14,137 nucleotides of DNA from Rubrobacter sp. GTDB taxonomy: Bacteria > Actinomycetota > Rubrobacteria > Rubrobacterales > Rubrobacteraceae. Location: assembly GCA_016781775.1 (NCBI GenBank), contig JADDPR010000407.1, positions 1-14,137 on the forward strand. The letters run 5' to 3'. How positions within the stretch are numbered: the first letter of the stretch is position 1; the number at the start of each line of letters is the position of its first letter. Below, one piece after another: positions 7,110 to 12,716 of the stretch. The notes beneath the pieces were generated by a model. The model did not search any database. It saw only the letters and a list, made by a program, of their open reading frames with translations, and had not been told where the DNA came from. The position numbers and the translations under genes are program-made.

Positions 7110-8429
7110 CGGTCCCCCTCCCCAGGTTACTCCCCTGCACGCCCCGCGCAACAAATCACCGGGCCATCGCTTCGGGGAGGAGGAACCCCGGGGTGCGCTA
7201 CCGCCGCGCCGTCCGAAAGGCGGCCCCGGCTTTCGAAGCAGCCAAGCTTCTTGCGCGGCCTCGTCGCCGTGCGTCAGGAAGGCGAGCCAGTGCGCGAGGA
7301 GAACGTAGAAGTAAGACGTGAGCGCGAGCGTCGAGAGCACCGGTCCGACCGCCGCGCCTAGAGGCGCCCCCTCCTGCCAGAGCAGGGGCCACTGCGGCGG
7401 GAGGGTCTGGAGCGCGACCAGGAGGACCGCGACGGCCGTCCGGCCCCGGGCGAGGAGGAGCAGCACGCCCGGCGCGAGCAGGAGGAGGTAGTTGTTCCAG
7501 GCGATGGGCGAGGCGAGGAGAGAGGCCGCAACCAACGCCCAGAGCCCCGCCTCGGGGTCCCGCCGCACCCGGTACGCGGTCAGAAAGACGAGGACCAGGC
7601 CGAGGAGGCCGAAGAGGGGGACGGTCCACGCCAGCTCCGCGAGCGGCCGGCCGAACTCGTGCTCCGTGAAGAGCCGGGCCGCCGCCGCGGGCAGGGAGGC
7701 GTTGTCCCAGTACGGGCTCAGGGGCTCGCTCCTCAGCAGCCCGATCCACTGCAGTGTCGCCCCCGGCCCCAGGACGACCACCCCGACCAGCGTCGCCGCC
7801 GCCCCCGAGACGAACGCCGCCACGGAAGCCCCCCACCGCCGCCGCACGATGGGCCAGAGGAGGACCGGCGCGAGCGACGGCTTCAGCGCGACCACGAGAC
7901 CGAGAAACGCCCCCGAAGCGAGGGCACGCCCCCGCCGGTCCATCACCCACGCCGCGACGAGGCCGATGCACAGCACCGGGTACATCTGCCCGAGCGCGAG
8001 CGTCGCAAGGAGCGGCGACGAGACGAGCAGCGCTACGAGCACCAAAGAGCCCACGAGCGGACTCGCCCTCCACGGGCGCAACTCCGCAGCGGTCCACAGC
8101 AGGGACGCCGCCATAAGTACCGCCGTAATCGCTGCGAACAAACGGAATCCCGAGAAAGGATCGAGGAGGGCGAACGGGGCGACGAGGATCACCCAAATAG
8201 GCGGGTTGAGGTTGACGAGCTCGGCCCCCGTCTCGTACACGTCCCGGCCTTCGAGGAGGGCCCGAGACGAGCGCCAGAACGTGTCGAAGTCCGCGTGGAC
8301 CGGCATGAGGGGCGTGTAGATCCTCTGCAGCGTCATCCCGAGGTAAAAGTAATCCACCACCGCCGACACAACGAGGACGACGGCGGCAACCGCGTAGAGC
8401 ACCGCGTTCCACGGACGCCTAGCAACCAT
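6174..8429 (-). CDS. Uninterrupted frame: GT87-like polytopic membrane protein joined to a DUF2231-Rieske protein
   Basis: The frame encodes 751 residues with no stop. The first 400 or so are a polytopic membrane protein of the DUF2029 / GT87 mannosyltransferase type. An N-terminal helix is followed by an extracytoplasmic DFDTFWRSSRALLEGRDVYE motif, the family hallmark with the conserved acidic residue, then about nine hydrophobic helices, including ALGQMYPVLCIGL. Such enzymes use polyprenyl-phosphate sugars for envelope glycans. A low-complexity, Gly/Ser/Arg-rich linker (about 400-440) leads to the DUF2231-Rieske part, described separately. The start ATG at 8427-8429 gives a sensible first helix; its ribosome binding site is weak. 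The frame stays open to 8636, but that extension runs through tRNA-Ser. It is either a true fusion, or two adjacent genes whose GT87 stop was lost by a frameshift or sequence error. Confidence 0.65.
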   Translation of the reverse strand: MVARRPWNAVLYAVAAVVLVVSAVVDYFYLGMTLQRIYTPLMPVHADFDTFWRSSRALLEGRDVYETGAELVNLNPPIWVILVAPFALLDPFSGFRLFAAITAVLMAASLLWTAAELRPWRASPLVGSLVLVALLVSSPLLATLALGQMYPVLCIGLVAAWVMDRRGRALASGAFLGLVVALKPSLAPVLLWPIVRRRWGASVAAFVSGAAATLVGVVVLGPGATLQWIGLLRSEPLSPYWDNASLPAAAARLFTEHEFGRPLAELAWTVPLFGLLGLVLVFLTAYRVRRDPEAGLWALVAASLLASPIAWNNYLLLLAPGVLLLLARGRTAVAVLLVALQTLPPQWPLLWQEGAPLGAAVGPVLSTLALTSYFYVLLAHWLAFLTHGDEAAQEAWLLRKPGPPFGRRGGSAPRGSSSPKRWPGDLLRGACRGVTWGGGPMYIRVEGRGMGSTSSQRIVDSLPWLDGVAEKVQPKVQEIVHKGDPTLRNILDGVWFGSPLHPVLQTLPIGSWSTVMALDAVDVVTGSRTARNGADSALAVGVAGGYVTAAVGFSDWRYLSGGSRRMGMAHALLNSAGLLLNTASLLLRATGRRNLGRAAFLAGYSLNGMGAHLGGELSYHYGLRVNRDVFEPAGPDEFVPVLDEAELPEPGEDGGLRKVSVEGTEVLLARASDGEICAISNICSHFAGPLAEGDREGDTVICPWHRSRFDLKTGHPIDGPAVFPQSTYETRVRDGKIELCASDDNAQKKVK

Positions 8430-8512
8430 CGCGGAAACCGGTCCCCACAGCCCGAACCTTGCACGAAGAGAACACGGTCGGAGACTACACGATGCGCCCG
8501 CCGAAGAGAAAT

Positions 8513-8530
8513 GCCCTGCCTCGGGAGGGC
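8513..8530 (-). terminator. Weak hairpin after tRNA-Ser
   Basis: On the minus strand GCCCT (8530-8526) can pair with AGGGC (8517-8513) around an 8-nt loop, followed by ATTTCTCTT. It begins about 22 nt past the 3' end of the tRNA and could end the tRNA transcript before the GT87 gene. The stem is only 5 bp, so confidence is low. Confidence 0.3.
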
Positions 8531-8552
8531 CCGACGGTACTTGCGCCGGGAG

Positions 8553-8642
8553 CGGAGAGGGGGGGATTCGAACCCCCGATGCCGGGGTTACCGACATAAC
8601 GGTTTTCGAGACCGCCGCATTCAACCGCTCTGCCACCTCTCC
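8553..8642 (-). tRNA. tRNA-Ser (anticodon CGA, reads UCG)
   Basis: The minus strand begins GGAGAGGTGGCAGAGCGG and folds as a class II tRNA. The acceptor stem GGAGAGG (8642-8636) pairs with CCTCTCC (8560-8554). The D arm contains GAGCGGTTGAATGC. The anticodon loop CTCGAAA carries CGA, a long variable arm follows as expected for serine, and the T arm is GGGGGTTCGAATCCCCC. The discriminator base is G at 8553. CCA is not encoded (the next bases are CTC), so it must be added enzymatically. A TATACT -10 lies immediately upstream. Confidence 0.97.
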
Positions 8643-8649
8643 GCGCGAG

Positions 8650-8679
8650 AGTATACCGCCTATCCCCCACCCTCTCCAA
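8650..8679 (-). promoter_or_regulatory. Probable tRNA-Ser promoter
   Basis: On the minus strand, TTGGAG (8679-8674) is followed after 18 nt by TATACT (8655-8650), and the mature tRNA 5' end is at 8642. Transcription would start almost at the first base of the tRNA, leaving little or no 5' leader. The -10 is good; the -35 matches only the TTG. Confidence 0.5.
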
Positions 8680-8960
8680 GAGACGCCCCGTCGCCGCCAT
8701 GCCCGAGCTTCGCCCGGCCGGCAACGGATTCTTCGAGATCGACGGAACGAGCCTCACCGAAGTTTCGCCTTCCGCAGCAGCTCGGACGCGGAGGAACACG
8801 CAGCCGCACCGGGCTTGCGGCGTGGGTTCTTTTCGTACCCCGGAGCGTCACGAGGGCTTCGGTCGCACCTCGGCGACCGTTCTCGACCCGGGGGTTCTCT
8901 GGGGACACGGCTTGCGGTGTTCGAGGTGACCGCATCGCCGACGGATTGGGCGAGGCGGCC
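8656..8960. other. Intergenic stretch between tRNA-Ser and the GGT-like gene
   Basis: Apart from the tRNA promoter at its left edge, I see no gene in these 300 bases. Open frames on both strands have no ribosome binding site and read as composition-driven Arg/Pro/Ser-rich peptides. Confidence 0.45.
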
Positions 8961-8961
8961 A

Positions 8962-8970
8962 TGAGATAAT
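8962..8970 (+). promoter_or_regulatory. Extended -10 promoter for the leader ORF and GGT-like gene
   Basis: TGAGATAAT at 8962-8970 fits an extended -10 element (TGn followed by a 5/6 match to TATAAT). It lies 31 nt before the ATG at 9002. No clear -35 is visible at 16-18 nt, which is tolerable for extended -10 promoters. Confidence 0.45.
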
Positions 8971-9001
8971 CGCCGCAGTCACGCGGACGAAAGGGGAGAC
9001 G

Positions 9002-9046
9002 ATGTTCCTGCACGCGTCTGGAGCGAGAGGCCCTTGGCCGTGGTGA
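9002..9046 (+). CDS. Short leader ORF (14 codons) overlapping the GGT-like start
   Basis: ATG at 9002 opens a 14-residue frame, MFLHASGARGPWPW, ending in TGA at 9044-9046. AAGGGGAG lies just before it, a stronger ribosome binding site than any used by the downstream gene, and an extended -10 stands at 8962-8970. Its stop overlaps a GTG codon in the GGT frame (GTGA, 9043-9046). This layout would couple translation of the two frames. Alternatively, ATG 9002 could be the ancestral start of the large gene, separated by a 1-nt shift. No database support is available for so short a peptide. Confidence 0.45.
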   Translation: MFLHASGARGPWPW

Positions 9047-10674
9047 GGGGGACGGGAACTTCGCGCTCGCGCCCGGATGGGGGTGGCCGCTCCACGGTCT
9101 TCGGCACCCGCGGCGCGGTGGCGTGCGAGCACCCCGAGGCCGCCCTCGCCGGCATCCGCGTCCTCGACGCCGGGGGGAACGCCGCCGACGCCTGCGTCGC
9201 CATGGCCGCGTGCATGGCCGTCCTCGCCCCCATGACGACCGGCATGGGCGGCGACGCCTTCCTGCTCTTCTACGAGGCCGCGGAAGGCGGCTCGGGTCGC
9301 ATCCTCGGCGCCGACGGCTCGGGTAGGGCCCCGCGGGAGGCCACGGTGGAGGGGATGCGGGCCATGGGATTGAAGGAGATGCCCGAGCGCGGCGGGCCGA
9401 CGGTGACCGTCCCCGGGGCCGTCCGTCTCTGGGAGGACGCCGCGGAGCACCTCGGGCGCCTCCCGCTCTCCGCGCTGCTGGAGCCCGCGGGGCGGATCGC
9501 CGAGGAGGGCTTCCCGGTCGCCGAGGTCGCCGCCCGCTACTGGGAGACGGGCCGGGCGCTGCTCCGAAGGGACGCCGCCGCGTCGGAGGCGCTCCTCCTT
9601 CCCGGCGGCCGGGCGCCGGGACCCGGCGAGGTCTTCCACCAGCCGGACCTCGCGGCGACGCTCGCCGCGGTCGTGGAGGGAGGGGCAGACGCCTTCTACG
9701 GCGGGGAGATAGCGCGGAGTATAGCGTCGTCGACGCGAGAAGCCGGCGGCTTTCTCTCCGAGGAGGACCTCGCGGCCCACGAGACGCTCTGGGTCGAGCC
9801 CATCTCCACGGACTACCGGGGCGTCACGGTCCACGAGATACCGCCCCCGGGGCAGGGGATCGCCGCGCTGGAGATGCTCAACATCCTCGAGGGCTTCGAC
9901 ATGGGGAGCCTCGACCCTTCGGGCGCCGAGCGCGTCCACCTCGAGGTCGAGTCCAAGAAGCTCGCTTACCAGGACCTCTACGACGAGATCGGCGACCCCG
10001 AGTTCTGGAGCCACGCGGAGGCCCCAACCGAGCGCTTGATCTCCAAGGACTACGCGAGAGGGCTGCGCGCACGCATCTCGCCAGAGCGCGTCTCCGGCCG
10101 GATCGCCGAGCCCCCACTGGGTGAAGACACGACGTACCTCTGCGCCGTCGACGCCGAGGGCAACGGCTGCTCGTTTATCAACAGCCTCTACATGGGCTTC
10201 GGCAGCGGGGTCGTGGCGAGGGGCACGGGTGTATGCCTCCAGAACAGGGGCAAGTCCTTCCTCCTCGACCCCGACCACCCGAACGGCCTCGCCCCCGGCA
10301 AGCGTCCCCTGCACACGATTATCCCCGGCCTCGCCACGCTCGACGGGGCCCTCTGGGCCGTCTTCGGCAACATGGGCGGCCCGATGCAGCCCCAGGGCCA
10401 CGCCCAGGTTCTCGGCAACCTCATCGACCACGGGATGAGCCCGCAGGAGGCCGTGGACCACCCCCGACACCTCCACAACGAGGGCGTGCTCCTGCTGGAG
10501 GGCCGCTTCCCGAAGGATACGGTAGAGGAGCTGCTGAGGCGCGGGCACGACGTCTACGTGGGGCCGGACTACGCCATACCCACCGGCGGCGCCCAACTCA
10601 TCCGTGTCCTGGGGAACGGCGTGCGCGCCTGCGGCAGCGACCCCCGCAAGGACGGCTGCGCTCTCGCCCAGTAG
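9040..10674 (+). CDS. Gamma-glutamyltransferase-family protein (YwrD-like N-terminal nucleophile hydrolase)
   Basis: This is a roughly 545-residue member of the gamma-glutamyltransferase family, whose precursors cleave themselves before a threonine that then acts as nucleophile. From a TTG at 9034: GTRGAVACEHPEAALAGIRV then DAGGNAADACVA (45-56, the GGNAVDA motif), MTTGMGGDAF (67-76), EDTTYLCAVDAEGN (364-377, predicted cleavage before Thr366) and NMGGPMQPQGHAQVL (446-460), which resembles B. subtilis YwrD and acylase-like members more than secreted GGT. There is no signal peptide, so it is probably cytosolic. Possible starts are TTG 9034, GTG 9040 and GTG 9043. GAGAGG at 9025-9030 is best spaced for 9040, which I chose; 9043 overlaps the leader stop. 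Substrate is not determined. Confidence 0.9.
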   Translation: MVRGTGTSRSRPDGGGRSTVFGTRGAVACEHPEAALAGIRVLDAGGNAADACVAMAACMAVLAPMTTGMGGDAFLLFYEAAEGGSGRILGADGSGRAPREATVEGMRAMGLKEMPERGGPTVTVPGAVRLWEDAAEHLGRLPLSALLEPAGRIAEEGFPVAEVAARYWETGRALLRRDAAASEALLLPGGRAPGPGEVFHQPDLAATLAAVVEGGADAFYGGEIARSIASSTREAGGFLSEEDLAAHETLWVEPISTDYRGVTVHEIPPPGQGIAALEMLNILEGFDMGSLDPSGAERVHLEVESKKLAYQDLYDEIGDPEFWSHAEAPTERLISKDYARGLRARISPERVSGRIAEPPLGEDTTYLCAVDAEGNGCSFINSLYMGFGSGVVARGTGVCLQNRGKSFLLDPDHPNGLAPGKRPLHTIIPGLATLDGALWAVFGNMGGPMQPQGHAQVLGNLIDHGMSPQEAVDHPRHLHNEGVLLLEGRFPKDTVEELLRRGHDVYVGPDYAIPTGGAQLIRVLGNGVRACGSDPRKDGCALAQ

Positions 10675-10680
10675 AGAGCG
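10659..10680 (+). terminator. Small hairpin spanning the stop of the GGT-like gene
   Basis: CGCTCTC (10659-10665) and GAGAGCG (10674-10680) form a 7-bp stem with an 8-nt loop containing most of the TAG stop (10672-10674). No U-tract follows. It may contribute to termination or stop-proximal RNA structure. Confidence 0.3.
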
Positions 10681-11052
10681 GTAACGGCCACACGGGGGAG
10701 CCACGCCCCGGCACCTCCAGCGAGGTCCTCTCCCGTCCCCCGGGGGCTGCACTCGCCTTCAGGGTCGCACGCCCGATCGGTCGTCCTTGCCCGTCCAGCG
10801 CCGCGCAGGCTTGCCCTTCTCCGTGCGTGTGGTCGCGAGCACCGCTGATCCGGCGACGCGCACACCGGCTCGTTTGTGCCGGTAGCTGCTGCCAGCGTGT
10901 AAGGTGCATGCGGGAGCAAGCGAGCGAAGGAGGCTTTTTCCGGGACTGTCGCATCCAACCCCTCCGCCCCATCCGAGCAGGAGGAGCACAACGCTTCCCC
11001 CACCGCTCCAAAATACCCCCGACGATGCCCGGTGGCGGACCGGGCGGGACCG
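10681..11052. other. Gene-poor region downstream of the GGT-like gene
   Basis: I find no supported gene here. Open frames on both strands are Arg/Ala/Pro-rich and lack ribosome binding sites. A stretch at 10934-10980, read on the minus strand, resembles the 5' half of tRNA-Ser (GAGGGGTTGGATGCG compared with GAGCGGTTGAATGCG in the real tRNA) but lacks a T arm; it is probably a relic or chance. Confidence 0.4.
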
Positions 11053-11068
11053 TGCTACGGTCGTAGCA
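11053..11068. promoter_or_regulatory. Operator-like 16-bp palindrome
   Basis: TGCTACG (11053-11059) and CGTAGCA (11062-11068) form a perfect 7-bp inverted repeat with a 2-bp GT centre, the size and symmetry of a dimeric repressor site such as those of TetR or GntR families. It lies about 195 bp upstream of the MFS efflux gene. No regulator gene is present in the window, so the assignment is speculative. Confidence 0.35.
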
Positions 11069-11169
11069 TCATGATGGATCGCCAAGGAAACGTGGTGTGC
11101 AAGAGGGTGCCGGCGGAGGATCGCAGCCGGCGTCCGTTGCCGCACCTCCCCATGCTGCTCAGCTGACGC

Positions 11170-11207
11170 CCCGCCGTCCCCGAAGCTCCGGCGCAAAGGA
11201 CGGCGGG
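11170..11207. other. GC-rich hairpin upstream of the MFS gene
   Basis: CCCGCCGTCC (11170-11179) and GGACGGCGGG (11198-11207) form a perfect 10-bp stem with an 18-nt loop. A second small hairpin, CCTACC (11218-11223) with GGTAGG (11227-11232), follows. CCCC (11239-11242) can also pair with GGGG (11248-11251) just before the MFS start. They could be leader structures or terminators; no U-tract is present. Confidence 0.35.
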
Positions 11208-11261
11208 AGCGGGCGCCCCTACCCCAGGTAGGCCCCCTCCCCTTCGCGGGGTTATCTCCAC

Positions 11262-12528
11262 ATGCAAAACCACGCAACTTCTCACCCCGACGGGCGTCGC
11301 GAGCGCGCCGGGCTGTGGCAGCATTCTGGCTTCTTCAAGCTCTGGTCGGCGCACACCGTCTCACGGTTCGGGAGCGAAATCTCCACGCTGGCGCTGCCTC
11401 TGTTGGCGGCCCTCGCGTTGAACGCTTCTCCTGCCCAGATGGGCCTGCTCTCCGCGGCGGCTACGGCCCCGTTTCTCCTTATCGGGCTCCTCGTCGGCGT
11501 CTGGGTAAACCATGTGAGACGCGGTCCACTCCTCGTCGCCTCCGACCTCGCCCGCGCCGCGCTGCTCGTCGCGATCCCCGTCTCCTGGGCGGCCGGCTGG
11601 CTGAGCATGGGCCTCCTATACACCATCGCGCTCGGGGTGGGGACGCTCACCGTCGTCTTCGAGGTCGCCGCCATGTCTCTGCTGCCCGGGCTGGTCGGGC
11701 GGGACCGTCTCGTCGAGGGGAATGGCAAGCTGGAGGCCAGCCGCTCGCTCGCCCAGATCGGCGGGCCAGGGATCGCCGGTGGACTGATCGGCCTGCTCGG
11801 GGCGCCCGTCGCCATCCTCGTGGACGCGGCCTCGTACCTGCTCTCCGCGGCGTTCCTCGTCCGCCTCCGCACGCCGGAGAGACCCGCGCCCCCGCAGGAG
11901 TCGCCCAGCGTCGCGCGGGAGATCCGGGAAGGTTTGAGTACAGTCTTCTCGAGCCCCTTGCTGCGCCCCCTCGTCCTCTGCTCGGCTACCAACAACCTCT
12001 CGGGGTTCGTCTTTCTCTCCGTCTACCTCCTCTACCTCACGGACGACCGTGGGGCTCGGGCCGACGACCGTGGGGCTCGTCTTCGGGGTGGGAGGGGTCG
12101 GCGCGCTCCTTGGGGCGCTCGTCGCGAGCCCGGCCGCCCGAAGGTTCGGCGAAGGAAGGACGATGGTCTCCTCGATGGTGCTCTGCGGACTCTCGGGCAT
12201 GACGATACCGCTCGCCGTCGCGGTGCCGACGCTGGCCCTGCCGATGGTGCTCGCGTCGGAGTTCGCCCAGTGGTTGTTCCTGGTGGTCTACAAGACCGGC
12301 GAGGTGAGCATGCGCCAGGAGGTCACCCCGGACCGCCTCCTCGGACGCGTGAACGCCACCGAACGCTTCGTGACCTATGGGGCGATCCCACTCGGCGCGC
12401 TGCTCGGAGGCTTCCTGGGTCAGGAGATCGGCGTCCGTGCTGCGCTCGTGGTGGGGATGGCGGGGATGCTCCTGGCCTCCTCATGGCTCCTGTTCTCTCC
12501 CGTACGGTTCTGGCGCCAACACCGGTAG
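11262..12528 (+). pseudogene. MFS (DHA3-like) efflux transporter, broken by a +1 frameshift near 12049
   Basis: Frame 1 from the ATG at 11262 encodes the first six or so transmembrane helices and the central loop of a major-facilitator drug/solute exporter: FFKLWSAHTVSRFGSEIS at the first helix, GVWVNHVRRGPLLVASDLAR in the loop between helices 2 and 3, and LVDAASYLLSAAFLVRLRTPE before the middle loop. The reading continues correctly only to YLLYLTDD. The C-terminal helices are in another frame, from about 12049: LGLGPTTVGLVFGVGGVGAL through to SPVRFWRQHR, stop 12526-12528. Removing one base around 12048-12050 restores DDLGLGPTTVGL and a normal 421-residue protein. The shift lies in the first copy of a 17-bp direct repeat. 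The start has no clear ribosome binding site. It may be a recent pseudogene, a sequencing error or a phase-variable site. Confidence 0.85.
12042..12079 (+). repeat. 17-bp direct repeat at the MFS frameshift
   Basis: GACGACCGTGGGGCTCG occurs at 12042-12058 and again at 12063-12079, separated by GGCC (period 21 bp). The second copy reads naturally as part of PTTVGLVFG. The first would read correctly only if it were GACGACCTGGGGCTCG, one base shorter. Confidence 0.9.
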
Positions 12529-12547
12529 AAAAAGCAGAGGAGGACTG

Positions 12548-12634
12548 TTGGCCGAGCTCGAGGCAATCCCCATGAACACCCGCTGTCACGAGCCGGTACC
12601 GCCAGGGGTCTACCGCGCATCGGAGAAGCAGTAG
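12548..12634 (+). CDS. Possible small protein or gene remnant after the MFS gene (28 residues)
   Basis: TTG at 12548 follows GAGGAGG with about 4 nt spacing and opens a 28-codon frame ending at TAG 12632-12634. It lies 19 nt after the MFS stop, on the same strand. The peptide contains MNTRCHEPVPPGVYRASEK, which resembles the first half of a zinc-ribbon motif (CxxPVPPGVYRC...) cut short before the second cysteine pair. This resemblance is from memory and weak. It may be a genuine small ORF, the remnant of a longer zinc-ribbon protein, or chance. Confidence 0.3.
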   Translation: MAELEAIPMNTRCHEPVPPGVYRASEKQ

Positions 12635-12646
12635 GAGGAGACTATG
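12634..12646 (+). promoter_or_regulatory. Strong ribosome binding site and ATG with no evident gene
   Basis: GGAGGAG (12634-12640) is followed by ACT and ATG (12644-12646), an ideal initiation region that also overlaps the stop of the 28-codon ORF. The frame it opens (MAPAARTKKGRAVG...) runs into the nrdJ terminator and then antisense through the end of nrdJ, stopping after 43 codons. It looks like the start of a gene whose body is missing. Confidence 0.35.
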
Positions 12647-12664
12647 GCTCCCGCAGCGCGCACG

Positions 12665-12693
12665 AAAAAGGGGCGGGCCGTTGGGCCCGCCCC
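12665..12693 (-). terminator. Intrinsic terminator of nrdJ
   Basis: On the minus strand a perfect 10-bp stem, GGGGCGGGCC (12693-12684) and GGCCCGCCCC (12679-12670) around a 4-nt loop, is followed directly by TTTTT (12669-12665). It lies about 24 nt past the nrdJ stop. It is the only textbook rho-independent terminator in the window. Confidence 0.85.
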
Positions 12694-12716
12694 GGGGTGT
12701 GGCTTTTACGCTACGC

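Noticed and set aside
7198..8412. 404-codon minus-strand frame inside the GT87 gene
   Set aside because: It is an out-of-frame reading with Arg/Gly/Pro-rich composition and no membrane helices. Its stop near 7200 is only relevant to where the GT87 gene might once have ended.
8430..8636. 69-codon upstream extension of the GT87 frame beginning MAERLNAAVSKTVMSVTP
   Set aside because: It is the translation of the tRNA-Ser gene, a common artefact; the natural start is the ATG at 8429 just before the first helix.
8660..9013. 117-codon minus-strand open frame between tRNA-Ser and the GGT-like gene
   Set aside because: It has no ribosome binding site and no motif, and it overlaps the tRNA promoter region and the leader ORF.
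8848..10752. 634-codon minus-strand open frame opposite the GGT-like gene
   Set aside because: Length arises from GC-biased third positions of the real gene. The peptide is Arg/Gly/Ala-rich with no recognisable domain and no ribosome binding site.
11071..11166. 31-codon ORF starting MMDRQGNVVCKR
   Set aside because: It has no ribosome binding site and no recognisable similarity; ORFs of this length are expected by chance.
12049..12528. 159-codon ORF as an independent gene
   Set aside because: It is the C-terminal half of the MFS transporter in the shifted frame, and joins seamlessly to the upstream half when one base is removed.
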